Shown here one piece after another: positions 1 through 11,296 of a stretch of 64,000 nt of DNA. The notes under the pieces were generated by a model, which was given only the letters and a program-made list of their open reading frames with translations, was not told where the DNA came from and made no database searches. The stretch comes from Gnetum montanum. Lineage: Eukaryota > Streptophyta > Gnetopsida > Gnetales > Gnetaceae. Within the stretch, counting starts at the first letter, position 1; each line of letters starts with the position of its first letter. Location of the stretch: assembly GCA_015680685.1 (NCBI GenBank), contig MNCI01015499.1:297545-361544 (forward strand). Reading direction: 5' to 3'. The position numbers and the translations under genes were made by a program.

Positions 1-1435
1 CAGGGTAGGTTCATCAGCCTCAATGGGGCCAAACCACATCAATACCCCCACTAGCTCAACTACCAGGAGAAAAGGTTCAGTGTCCCTACAAGCAACCAAG
101 ATGCCACGGTAAATCGGCCATACATAAAAACGAAACAAAATACAAAATTTCACGTTGTAGGCCAACACTTAGAAAAATTACTAACTGTTTACGCTCGGCG
201 TATACGCTGCCTAACCTGGCGTATACGTTGTCAAAAATTGTTCACGTTGTGCCTAACACGGCATATACGCTGTCGAACAAATTATTTAGTCTCGGCATAT
301 ACACTGTGAAAATCATCAGCATATACGCTGTGCAAATAGTTTACGCTGAACGTCGTGTAAACAGTCTACGCTGAACATTGTGTAAACAATTTACGCTGAA
401 CATTGTGCGAACAGCCAGTGTATACGTCGTAAAAAATAGTCAGCGTATACGCTGATAAAATCATCTACACTTCATGTTGGTAAAATCGTTTATGTTGTGC
501 ATTGACAAAACAGATTACGCTACAAAAAACTTAAGCTATGTACAGTAGATGCTCTACGCTCTAGAGACCCTCTACACTGTGAACTTACGCTCAGCGTACA
601 GAAACCCTCTACGCTATCTGTCTACGCCGGACGTATACGCCGAAACCCTCTATGCTAACTCTTTACGCTGGGCGTATATGCCGAAGCCCTCTACGCTACT
701 GAGACTGTCTACGCTATGAAACATGTACAGATGAAAATAACGAACAGAGGCAGGATCAGAGCCTACCTGTGTGACGATCCAGGCCACGATTGAACCCTCG
801 GCCTAGGTAGACACTACAGCATGGCCTCGCTCTCCTCCGTAAAAGTCAAGTCAAGTCCCTTCCTCCCCTGGCCTTCCACTTCCTTCCCCTTGCCCATTTC
901 GGTGTCCTCTATGCTGGGATCGACAGGTTTACGCTGAGTATCGAAATCACTCACGCCTACGCTGAGCCTCTATGCTGAGTTGGAATCTCTACGCTCACGC
1001 TGAGTTGGGACGTCTACGCTGACGCTTTGACCTCTACGCTCTGCGTTACACCAGGGTTTGGTCGTTTACACTTACGCTTGGGGTTTGGTCGTTTACGCTT
1101 ACGCTCAGGGTTTAGTGGTTTATGCTTACGTCGGGTCGTCTATGCTTACGCTTACGCTCGATGTCTACGCTCACTTCAAATTTGTAATGTTTACAAATGA
1201 CACCCCTACCCTTTATATAGCGCTCCGCCGCTGCCACCACTGCTATCGTCGTTGCCTTGTAGTTTCTTCCTTTTTATTTTTTTTATTACTCATTTTGCTT
1301 AAATTCAGTCAAAAATACAAAAAATATATATATTTAAAACAAAATAAATAGTACTACATCCCGGTTCCCCTGTAAACCCAACTTCAGATGTCCACACCGA
1401 ACATTCTAGCGCAAACTCTCCTGTGTACATTATTC
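1..1435. other. Non-coding spacer of element A upstream of pol
   Basis: No convincing sense gene. On the minus strand a possible splice acceptor (TTGCTTGTAG, ending at 86) is followed by a short open stretch to position 1, which might be an exon of an antisense gene like the one in element B; this is weak. A second minus-strand open stretch lies around 785-900, with a donor-like CACAG/GTAGG near 768-777. The rest is dominated by TACGC/GCGTA motifs. The hypothetical ORF at 1058-1351 is only a read-through of those motifs. Confidence 0.5.
181..1190. repeat. Dense cluster of TACGC / GCGTA motifs
   Basis: Dozens of short, irregularly spaced copies of TTTACGCT, GCGTATACGC and GCTGAGCGTA-like words occur on both strands. 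Many form small palindromes such as GCGTATACGC. The same vocabulary occurs in the LTRs of A (6840-7200) and B (27980-28450, 43940-44420) and in the spacer of B (33480-33680), so it belongs to this retroelement family rather than to a host gene. Confidence 0.7.
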
Positions 1436-1592
1436 GGCTCGGTATGGCCTTGAACTGCCATGGTGGCCCGGTAAGGCCTTGAACTGCCACATACAAACCC
1501 CCTACGGCCCGGTATGGCCTTAAACTGCCACCCACGGCCCGGTAAGGCCTTAAACTGCCATGCGTCCCGGTGTGACAATAAACCACCATCAT
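1436..1592 (+). repeat. Hairpin/TAAACT array A1 (about 5 units)
   Basis: About five units each read GGCC-loop-GGCC followed by TTGAACTGCCA or TTAAACTGCCA. The last unit has GTC-loop-GAC followed by AATAAACCACCA. The stem changes on both sides together while the downstream core is kept. It lies directly before the predicted pol splice acceptor. The corresponding array in element B is at 33693-33835. Confidence 0.75.
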
Positions 1593-1647
1593 GCACATAC
1601 ACATGACTTACGCTGCTAGAGAACATGGAATAATACATGTTAGCTCA

Positions 1648-1684
1648 TTTTGCTCTCTATTCATTGGTAGGAGCAAGCCCGATG
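1648..1684 (+). promoter_or_regulatory. Predicted 3' splice site before pol of element A
   Basis: A T-rich tract (CATTTTGCTCTCTATTCATT) leads to GGTAG/GAGCAA, with AG at 1669-1670 and the pol ATG at 1682. Element B has the same arrangement (TTTTGCAG/GACAA at 38584-38585, ATG at 38598). Conservation of the acceptor-to-ATG distance supports a spliced pol message; no RNA evidence is available here. Confidence 0.5.
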
Positions 1685-4600
1685 GATTATCAGCATTTAT
1701 CCACACCGTTAATCATTGATGGGCCGCATGGAAAGATCGCAAGGGACATCGACATAAATCTCATCCACTTAAGTTTATCAATGGACGACGCAGTCATAGC
1801 CTCAACACAGCAAACGATAGATAACTACAAAGGTATGACAAAGCCCCTTGGCATAGAAGCTAAAAACATCACCGAAGACCCATTGACCGAAACCCCTGTC
1901 GCCATGCTCGATGGAGAAATTAAAATATTAAAACTAAGTACATTACTACAACCTCAACTGGCCAAAAACATAGAGGATGTGCTTAGGGACAACATAAAAG
2001 CATTCGCTTGGTCATACACCGACATGCCCAGATTGGACCCTCGAATCGTCCAGCATAATATTATCCTTGATCCAAAATTGAGGCCAGTGAAGCAGAAAGC
2101 ACGAAAGGTTAAACCTAAGGTGGCATTGGCAGTTCACAATGAGATCACCAAACTTTATCAGGCTGGTTTCATTTGGGTTGTCGATTACGCCGATTGGGTA
2201 TCCAACATGGTCATAGTCCCGAAAAAGAATGGAAGCATTCGCTTGTGCATTGACTTCCAAGATCTAAACGTTGCGACCATAAAAGACGATTTTCCTCTAC
2301 CTAGCATTGATCAACTTGTCGACTCGACCGCTGGGCATGCCCTATTATCTTTTATGGATGGCTTCTCGGGATAGAACCAAATACGCATTAACCCAGAGCA
2401 TCAGCTCCGGACTACTTTTATAACACCATGGGGAACCTTTTGTTATACAATGATGCCATTCGGCCTCAAGAACACTAGAGCCACATATCAACGGACGATG
2501 ACATTCATTTTTAGCAATTACATGTTACACTCACTCAACGACTACGTGGATGACATTGTGGTTAAATCGAAGACATCAGAACAACATGTACAAGATCTTG
2601 ATTTAGTACTAAAATGTTGTTTAAAATATGAGCTAAGACTTAACCCAAAGAAATGCATCTTCGGCGTCAAGACAGGAAAAATGCTCAAATTCATAGCCTC
2701 AAAAGTAGGGATACGAGTAGACCCCGATAAAGTTAAGGCCATAACAAACTTAAAACCACCTGGCAACCTTACCAAACTTCGAGGTCTACAAGGTAGATTA
2801 CAGTTCATTAGACGTTTCATAGAAAAACTAATAGACAAGTTAAAACCTATGAACCACTTGCTATGTAAGAATGTCCATTTTGAATGGACTCCACAATGCC
2901 AAGAAGTATTTGGTCATATTAAAATGGCGCTTGTCCAACTACCCACGGTTTATCCACCTCAAAATGATAGACTGTTTTACATCTACCTCACCACTTCGGA
3001 TTCATCAACTACGTCTATGCTTTGCCAGAAACAAGATGATGGAATCGAAGTCCCTGTCTATTACTTAAGCCATGCATTAGTTGCCCATGAGAAAAGGTAT
3101 AATGAGGTGGAGAGGTCGTGTTTAGCCCTGGTCTTTTCTCTAAAGAAATGGCGACATTACCTCTTCCGTAATCAAGTTAACATAATCTACAAGGATAATG
3201 TGTTCAGAGCCATCATCGGAAATATTTACGAGACAAGTCGAATAGCCCGTTGGAAAGCCATGATAGTCGAGTTTGACCTACCTTACATAGCGCAATCATC
3301 AGTTAAGGGTCAAGCCATAGCAAATCAAATGGCTATGTCACCAACGCACAATCAAGCAACGATAAAGCCAAAATTCCCAGATGAAAATGTAAGCGCAATA
3401 GACACAGTACCCAATGACTACGATGCCATTCTAAACTTTGATGGAGCATCCACCTCTCGAGGGGGAAGTGCTGCCGCTGTCATCACCTATCCCTCAGGGG
3501 AGATCAGACCCTTTGCTTATCGTTTCAACTTTCACTGTACCAACAACATAGTAGAGTACGAAGGTCTCCTTAGAGGTCTCGCGGCAACACTGGCTTCAGA
3601 CATCACATGACTAGTGGTCAGAGGAGATTCACAACTGGTTTTGAACTAGGTCACAGATATTTATACATGGAAAGCGCAACATTTACAACCATACTGTGAG
3701 TTGGCAAAACATTTAATAAGGCGATTTGAAAACATCGATATGCAACATGTCTCTAGAAATGATAATACCATCGCAGACGCACTGGCCACCTTAACGTTAA
3801 ACATATCGCCTGACATGTTCCATACATTGCCAAGTTCCATAATCAGCTATGCGAAACCCATAACCGATACGCTCGATACATTGTCAATTACATCCGTTAG
3901 TACAACACACGCGATAGAATGGTATGACGACATAAAAGAGTACCTTCTACGCGGTGAAACACCGCAACACTTAACGAACGCACAAAAAGACGTGGTACGA
4001 AAACGTTCTAAGAAATATGCATTGGTAGGGGACACATTGTGTCGTCGATCCTATGAAGGCATACTGTTAACATGCGTTGGTACTGCTGATGCCCATTCCA
4101 TCATTGAGCAAGTACACGATGGACTATGCGGAGGACATATAGCACCAAAAGCAATGGCAACAAAGATTAGACGCTTAGGCTATTATTGGCCACACATGGA
4201 GTATGACTGTCTCTCCAAGGCTAAGACATGCAATACTTGTCAAACGCATAGTAATCTAATCCATGTCCCACCAAATGAGTTGCATACAGCACAAATCACG
4301 TGGCGCTTTCAAAAGTGGGGGTTGGACCTTATTGGACCAATAACGCCCTCATCTTCTGCAGGGCATAGTTTCATCATAACCGCAATAGAATATTTCACGA
4401 AGTGCGTAGAGGCTGTTTCGTTTCGAAAAGCCACGTCTAAACACGTATGCAACTTCATTCTTGAGAACATCGTGACCCGTTTTGGCATCCCCATGACCAT
4501 CATCACTGATAACGGGCCATAATTCAGCAATGCCGAGACCAAAACTTTCTGTGAAAGTCTGGGGATCAAAAACTTATTTTCATCCCCTTACTACCCTTAG

Positions 4601-5158
4601 GGCAATGGGCAAGCAGAGGCAACAAACAAAACCATTATTACAATACTTAAAAAGATGCTTACCCAAAGCAAGAGAAGATGGCACGAACAATTGGTCTACG
4701 CATTGTGGGCATATCGTACTACGCATCGGACTTCAACAGGTAAAATGCCATATAGTCTTGTTTATGGTTCAGAAGCTATTTTACCCTTGGAATTACAGGT
4801 ACCATCTCTAAGGATCACACTTTCTGGACTCCTCAACGAAGGGTAAAACAATGACCTGCACATTATCGACCTGGACTCGGTGGAGGAGGAACGCATATGT
4901 GCACTCGATCAGATTGAATGGTACCAAAGACAACAATGACAGCACCATCGCCACGACATTCATAAGTGTCCCATCAAAGAAGGTGACCTTGTACTTAAGG
5001 CCGTTCGGGAACACCCGGACAAATTCTCAGCCAATTGGGAAGGGCCCTACTTGGTTACCAAAGCATATGACAATGGAGCATTCAAGTTAGCTGATATGGA
5101 AGGGAATGAGCTAGCCAATCCGACCAATCACTCGTTCTTGAAACCGTTCCATGTCTGA
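1682..5158 (+). pseudogene. pol: Pol polyprotein of element A (RT, RNase H, second RNase H, integrase), broken
   Basis: One reading frame runs the whole length and is interrupted only by stops (2374, 3610, 3649, 4522, about 4600, 4846, about 4940); I see no frameshift. Reverse transcriptase spans about 2130-2800 with YVDDIVV near 2542. The Ty3-type RNase H is at about 2960-3330. A second, archaeal-type RNase H begins FDGAST near 3438 and includes CTNNIVEYEGLL and the RGDS region. An HHCC zinc finger (about 4080-4250) precedes the integrase core with LDLIGPI, ITDNGP and NGQAEATNK. The C-terminal integrase tail ends ...KPFHV. The start was chosen at the ATG just after the acceptor-like site because it matches element B. 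The product would copy element RNA and insert the DNA; it is now non-functional. Confidence 0.9.
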
Positions 5159-5167
5159 ACATAGTCA

Positions 5168-5545
5168 GGTACATGTGAGTCCTGGCGTCATGACTATAAA
5201 CTGATACCACAGATTGTCCTGGAATCATGACTATAAACTGATACCACAAAACAGTCCTGGAATCATGACTTAAAACTGATACCACAGCTCGTCCTGGCAT
5301 CATGACGATAAACTGATACCACATAGCATCTGCAATGACAATAAACTAGCACCTATCCGGTACGACATTAAACTGCCACAATCCCACTCACCAGAGTCTG
5401 CTAAGACTATAAACTGGTTTGCCTCTTCACGGTCCGCCAAGACTAGAAACTGGTAATGCATCATCCTCCACGACGCTAAACGGGAAATGTCCAACGGGTC
5501 ATGACATAAAACTAACCCATGATAGTCTGCTAAGACTATAAACTA
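5168..5545 (+). repeat. Hairpin/TAAACT array A2 downstream of pol
   Basis: Roughly eleven units of about 30-40 bp begin just after the pol stop. Typical units are GTCCTGGAATCATGAC then TATAAACTGATACCAC, and GTCTGCTAAGAC then TATAAACTGG. Stems include GTC/GAC, CGTC/GACG and GTCT/AGAC. Unit spacing is loose, and some stems are lost. The counterpart in B is at 42052-42566 and in C at 16580-16965. Confidence 0.75.
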
Positions 5546-6562
5546 GTAAGTTCATCTCTGTTTCTTCAATCTATGGTTGCATTCAAACTTCATCAGAATC
5601 GCTGCATCACTCGCCATCAGCCGATCTTAACAATATTGCTGCCAGCCATATACCGTGCCTGACATCTCATCTGGTGCCATTGTTTCATCAGTAGCTGTTT
5701 AAGTCTAAGTTTGCTTACTCCCTCATGGTTTTCATGTCTTCTTAGAGTTGTTTTTGCAGGATGACACTCAGAGGTGTTCGTACAAGAATGCACTTCGTCA
5801 TAAGTAGCAAGGTGAGACGTTGTTCACAGCACACGTGGCAAGACTAAATCAAGCCATTCACTAGTACATCCCCATTTCCCGGTACATTTCCTATCTATTC
5901 ATCAACATACTCTACTCAGCCACACCTCTGATACACCCAGTACACTCACAACTTTGAGCATGCTATTGCGCACTGTAACACTTTGAAGCAGTTGCAACAC
6001 ACAACATAGCACTTGAGCATGAGTACAAGATCGAAACAAAGCTTCTTCCAAAAAAAAAGACGAGACGACAGTTGTCTCTTCCCACATAAACCACAAGACG
6101 AGACAACAGTTGTCTTGAAAACAAATACTCATGTCAAAAACAATCGAGTGACATCCCGTTGCATGGCTTTGGCTTCCACCAACAGGCTTCCCCCTAAAAC
6201 ACTAAAACAAAGGCCCTGTTTCTCCAAAGAATGCAACACATCATCACGTGGCTTTGGTCTCGCCAACAAGTCCTCTTGGACACTAACTAAGAGTGTTGTT
6301 CCACCAAAGGACGCACATCGCATGTATTGATTCTGAGTCTACTAAATAATGGCTATTGACAAGGATCAGCATGATACACACCAGCGCATCCCCTTTACCA
6401 AGCACAATCCCTTGGTCAGTTCCCAGTCCCCACAATCTCCATTTTCCTATCAAGTACAAATTTCACTTTCCTAATCCTATGTACTATGGAACATGGTGCG
6501 ATGATGTCTAGTCAGGTGGCAAAGGATGAAGTCTTTATCGAGTTGCTTGTGGTGTTTTGCAC
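5546..6562 (+). other. 3' non-coding region of element A
   Basis: No supported gene. An acceptor-like block (GTTGTTTTTGCAG/GATGACACTCAGAGG, near 5748-5773) resembles blocks in B (about 43040) and C (about 17545). The ORF at 6013-6330 contains two near-copies of an ACGAGAC(G/A)ACAGTTGTCT block and has no recognisable domain, so I do not call it a gene. Confidence 0.5.
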
Positions 6563-6618
6563 TTTTTTGTCGACACTTCTCGGGTCGATTCCTCCAAGCA
6601 TCAGCAAAGAGGGGCCAA
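6563..6618 (+). promoter_or_regulatory. Polypurine tract within a degenerate hairpin, element A
   Basis: TTTTTTGTCGAC (6563-6574) and TCAGCAAAGA (6601-6610) form a weak stem; the second arm runs into the purine tract GCAAAGAGGGGCCAA just before the 3' LTR. The same layout is clearer in B and C. The tract primes plus-strand DNA synthesis in LTR retrotransposons. Confidence 0.65.
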
Positions 6619-7881
6619 TGAAACACCACAAAATTTCGAGCTTAGTACTTTTTCCAAAAATAATCAAGCTAAGTTACGATGCTCCTTAGCATGACTAAAG
6701 CTTGAGAACCTCACAAACAGCTTCAAGCAGAGTTGAACTCAACGAGTAGCGGTTCCTTGGGACCCGTTGACGACCACGACAACATCTGCTATCAAATCTA
6801 GCAACTTCGAAGCTTAAAATACTTATTTTATACTAAGTATGTATTCTTAGCATATACGCCTGATGTTCACAGCGTATACGCCCAGCGCATACGCCCCAAA
6901 TTTCATCTGCAGCGTATACGCCCAGCATACATGCCTCACAAGTACGATTAGCCTGTACGACTGATGCATATGCCCGGCATGCAATCCTCGAAGATGGAAA
7001 CAACACTGCAGAGCAATATTTGGTACAAGGCAGCAACTCACACGAGCAGAGTGTCCATAGCGTATACACGCAGCATCCATGGCGTATACGCCCAGCATCC
7101 ACAACATATACGCCCAGTGTATACGCCTGCCTGATACAACGTATACGCTCAACGTATACGCCTGCCTGATGTAGCGTATACACCCAGCAAATGTAACAAG
7201 TTGTACACTTGTAAATTTTATTCTTTCACACCCAGTCAACGTGCCGCGTGTCACCCAACCTGAGTCTAACATCAAAACCTGTATAAAAACCCCAATTTTT
7301 CATTAGATCGGGGAGAGGGACAAATTTTGAGCAAACCAGAGAGAAAAATAGAGATGCTAAGAACCAGAGCAGAGAACCTTGTAAGCTGGACAACCCTATA
7401 CACTGAGCATACAGCCTCTACGTTGTGCTTACAGTTTGAACCAGCCAACAGTCATCCTTGCATCCACCAGGGCTATTCGTCCGCCTTGTGTGAAAGCCAC
7501 AACTGCATTAGACCGGTGTATTGTAACTCTCACTTTGCAATAATATTGCTACATTTTCTTCGTGAAATCAGTTACAATTTTGTATCAATTGTTGCATGTT
7601 TATTGTTTATGCTATTTTACGTTTACGCTCCGTTTACATCAGTTACACCGTTTACGCCTCGTTTTACATTAGTTACGTTGTTTACGTATAACCCAGCGTA
7701 TAGCACTTTGGTGTACATTCAGGGAAATCCTTGCCTGATCCGCGTGCGAACCACTCAATGTACTTTGCCTTCATTCATTCCAGCTTGCCCTCAAGCGTAG
7801 GTAGGGTCTTCTGTGCGTGTTCGGTGATCCCCCCGGTTTCTGTTTTCTTCCAGCCGGAGATCGACGATTTCGTACGTTACA
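6619..7881 (+). repeat. 3' LTR of element A
   Basis: It starts TGAAACACCACAAAATTTCG and ends GTACGTTACA, matching the termini of the B and C LTRs. It is about 1.26 kb against 1.53-1.56 kb in those relatives. TACGC/GCGTA motifs fill 6840-7200. The minus-strand ORFs in that zone are motif read-through. Confidence 0.85.
7282..7290 (+). promoter_or_regulatory. TATA box in the LTR of element A
   Basis: TATAAAAAC lies about 665 bp into the LTR, the position comparable to TATAAATA in the B and C LTRs. Confidence 0.6.
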
Positions 7882-7882
7882 C

Positions 7883-10062
7883 CTGGTCCTTAGTATTTTC
7901 CAACAATAGATGGGTAGTGGTGTGGAAGTCTTCATGGATGACTTTTCCACCTATGGAGGTACATTTAAGCAAGCCTTGGACCACCTTGAGCAAGTATTGA
8001 AGAGATGTGTTGAAACAAACTTGTGGCTCAATTGGCAAAAGAGCCATCTCATGGTCTAAGAAGGCATTGTACTAGGGCATAGAATCACTCAAGAAGGGAT
8101 TGAGGTAGACCTAGAAAAGATAAGGATCATCCAAGGAATTAGCTGTTAACTAGAGACAGTCAAAGATGTTCGGTCATTCCTTGAACACACTGGCTACTAT
8201 CGTCGATTCATAGAGAATTTCTCTAAGATCGTAAAACTGTTGGTAGAGCTTACAAAGAAAGATGCACCTTTCATCTGGGCCAAAGAATATGAACATGCAT
8301 TCCAACAGTTAAAGGAGAAACATGTAGAGACACCAATCCTAAGAGCACCAGATTGGTCTAGACCTTTCCACATCATGACGGATGCATCTAACTATGCCTT
8401 GGGAGTAGTGCTCATGCAGATGGATGATAAGAAACACCCATACTACATCCACTACGTAAGACAAAGCATTATGGAAGCATAATTAAATTACACCACCATG
8501 GAAAAAGAATTAATGGTAGTGGTGTATTCTCTAGAAAAGTTCTGGGACTATGTGCTTGGCTACAAATTATTTGTGCACATGGACCATAGTGCAATCTGCT
8601 TCCTCATGAATAAGCCAATGGTGAGCCCTCGTGTCATACAATGGCTTATGATCTTGTAGGAATTCGATCTCACAATGGTAGATTGTAAAAAAACTGAGAA
8701 TGTGGTTGTTGATCATCTCTCTTGCTAAAGATGGGATAATAAAGAGGAGGAGGGCCTGCTCTCTGATCAGTTTCTAGACGAACTTCTCTTTATAGGAGCA
8801 ATAAATGAACAAACGCTCACAGAAACAACATGGTACAATGGCATCCTCACTTATCTTCTCACTTAGGAGATGCCACAAGATTTTGACTTCAGAAAGAAGT
8901 AACAATTTCTTCATCAAGCCAAATATTTCATGGAAATCAATGAACACCTTTACAAGGTGTGCACTGATGGCCTGATTCGTTGGTGTGTCCCTGATGAAGA
9001 TCAATTGCACATTCTCTAGGATTCTCACGAAAGACCTTGTGGAGGCCACTATGTAGGGAGATGCATGGTCATAAAATTCATGATGGTAGGATACTATTGG
9101 CCTACACTCTTTCGGGATGCTCTCTAATTCATGAAATCTTGTGAACGTTGTGAACGTGATGGGGGGATGACTGCTTGCATAGAAGGTCCTCAACAATGGA
9201 TTCAACCACTGGAATCTTTTGACATATGGGGCATTAACTTCATGGGTCTCATCACACCCATGTCAAATAAAAAGGCATATATTATCATAGTAGTGGACTA
9301 CTGTAGAAAATGGATAGAAGTAGTAGCTGTTATTGATTATACATTGTCCACTGCTACTAGATTTATACAACAAAATATTGTAAATAGGTTTGAGGGTGCC
9401 ACGTTCACAAATTTCTAACAATGAAACTCATTTCATATGTGGCACTTTTATAAAGTTAATGCAATGCTTAGGGGTTGAACATAAATTAACAACATCCTAC
9501 CACCCCAAGCCAATGGTCAAGCAAAGGTAACTAACTGGGAGATCAGAAAAATACTAACATAGACCATTAGCAAGTATAGGAAAGATTGGAGTACAAAATT
9601 TAACAATGTCCTTAACATGGAAACTTCCTATTTGCTATTCTCCCTATGAGTTGATGTACGAAAAACGTCCAACACTTTCGATTCAATTCAAGCTTTGTAC
9701 ACTCTCAACAAGCTTTAATTTGAATCTTAACCTGATTCTAGCACAAAAAGAAAGATTGATCAATTTGAATGTGCTAGATGAAAACTAATTGGTGGTCCTA
9801 TCTTTGAATGAGGTGCACAAGGCATTTAGCAAGCAACATCATGACCTAAGAATATGAAAGGTAAAACTTTAACCATGAGATAAGGTCCTCTATTGAAACC
9901 CCACGCATGTACCCCAGAAGGTAAAATTTCAAACATTATGGAAGGGACCTTACATAATTGATCAAACCTTTTCCTCTAGGGCCATGTTACTCTACAAACT
10001 TGAAAACCCAAATAAAAAGTAATTGGTCAACATCCAACAAGTAAAACCTTTTCTTGAACTAA
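7883..10062 (+). pseudogene. pol: Partial Athila-like pol of element D (RT, RNase H, integrase), broken
   Basis: The frame starts within reverse transcriptase at the sequence for LVLSIFQQ, directly after the A LTR. VFMDDFSTYG (catalytic aspartates intact) lies near 7930. RNase H follows with FHIMTDASNYALGVVL near 8370 and a later MDHSAICFL region. The zinc-finger and integrase part lies at about 8930-9420 with FDIWGINFMG; frames then shift, and the integrase tail is recognisable to about 10062. More than fifteen stops break the frame. The N-terminal half, gag and protease are missing because they lie left of element A, outside the window. The product once acted in reverse transcription and integration; it is dead now. 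Confidence 0.85.
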
Positions 10063-11296
10063 GATAGGCTAGTGCAACTTCCACCTCGATGGATGGACAA
10101 CCATGTTCCATTTTTCGGATCTCCTCCTTCCAACTCAATCATGGGGGAGATGGCCAATCATACTAATAATCCATATGGCTTCTCAGTTTTTCTAATTTTT
10201 GTTTTTCATGTTTTTTATTTTTACTAATTATTTATTTTACGAATTTTTTATTTTGAAATTTTTCAAATTTTACACCATTGTTAGTACATTTGCGCCTTTC
10301 TTGATTATTTTACACTTTCTTATATATTTTCCTTTGTTTTGTTTTGTTCAAGTGCGATATTTCCTTATTTCCATAGGACATAATGTCATTGTTGTTGTTT
10401 ACTAATGATGGTTTGTGTTTAATATTGTGATTGTTGATGTCTAGTTTCTATTTTTGAATTCTAATGTCTAATGACTTTGACATGGTTTATTTTTCATGGA
10501 ACAGGCAATGAGTCCACGTCATCTACCCATCTAATAAACTCTATGGTTTTTCTTATTTTGGGAATTTGAGTTCCCTTCCATTAAAGAAACTTTTAATCAA
10601 TCAATGACCTTGGTATTTCAGGAATTAGGAAGGATTCAAAGGTTTGTAAAGGATGCGACTTCAAGGGAACTCAATACTCTTTTTACTCTTTTACTTGCTT
10701 GAGTGCTTGAGTGTTTTTCATGAACTTCTTAACGTTCCATTCCAACCACTAATAAGAAGTCAAATAAAGTCTTTGCATGGTGTGGTTCCCATTCAAAAAT
10801 TCAAAAAATAAAAAATAAAAATAAAAAACCATGGGCATTCAAAGCACACCCCTTAAACAAAATAAATGAATAAGTCTTTGCATGGTATGGTTCCCATCGA
10901 AAAAAAAGAGAAAAAAATGATGATGGAAATTCAAAGCACACTCCTTAGATAAATATACAAGCTACGAGCATTGGTTATGGGACTAAAAAGACATGCACCC
11001 ATGGCTGAAGGTCCGCTTTAACTAAGGCCCTCTTTCAGTTTCTACTTCTCTCTTTTCTTCTCTTTATGGGATGGTGGTTGTTTTGTAGAAGCACTCTTGT
11101 GTCTCGTGTGGGTGAATTAGTCTTAGAGTGGTGATGTGAAGTCACTGAAAATGGTTGGTTTTGGTCTGGACTAAGGATGGATCTTCTCAAGTCATTTTAA
11201 ATACAAATTCCACAAGGGACTTCTTATGACCTTAATTCAGAATTCCATTCCACCTTTTTCATCATCCATCCATGCTACCATAACTCACGTCATTGC
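10063..11296 (+). other. 3' non-coding tail and start of env-like region of element D
   Basis: ATGGGGGAGA (10141-10150) corresponds to the GTGGGGGAGA seen after integrase in E and F. A T-rich tract (10190-10340), a block shared with F and E around 10500-10560 (ACAGGCAATGAGTCCA), a tandem repeat (10769-10947) and a stretch aligning with the E env-like region (about 10985-11296) follow. No intact gene is present. Confidence 0.6.
10769..10947 (+). repeat. Two tandem copies of a CTTTGCATGG ... CAAAGCACAC unit
   Basis: Each copy starts GTCTTTGCATGGTGTGGTTC, passes through an A-rich spacer and ends ATTCAAAGCACACYCCTT. Element E has two copies on the minus strand (45391-45600) and F has one (63623-63701), so the unit is a conserved part of the Athila-like tail. 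Confidence 0.7.

Larger units (their letters stand above)
1..7881 (+). mobile_element. Element A: Tat-like Ty3/gypsy LTR retrotransposon, 5' end outside window
   Basis: What is seen: a spacer, a hairpin array, a pol frame (reverse transcriptase, RNase H, second RNase H, integrase), a second array, a polypurine tract and a 3' LTR beginning TGAAACACC and ending CGTTACA. The 5' LTR, gag and protease would lie left of position 1. Order and sequence match element B, which is complete. The 3' LTR ends at 7881 and the next bases continue an unrelated Athila-like reverse transcriptase, so A was inserted into element D. CCTGG (7882-7886) should be the right-hand target duplication, but its partner is off-window. 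The Tat assignment follows from the two RNase H domains, a feature known in that lineage. Confidence 0.85.

Noticed and set aside
1058-1351. ORF of 97 codons near the left end
   Set aside because: Read-through of TACGC words followed by T-rich sequence.
5168-5545. CRISPR-like array
   Set aside because: Units lack identical repeats and unique spacers of constant length, and this is plant nuclear retroelement DNA.
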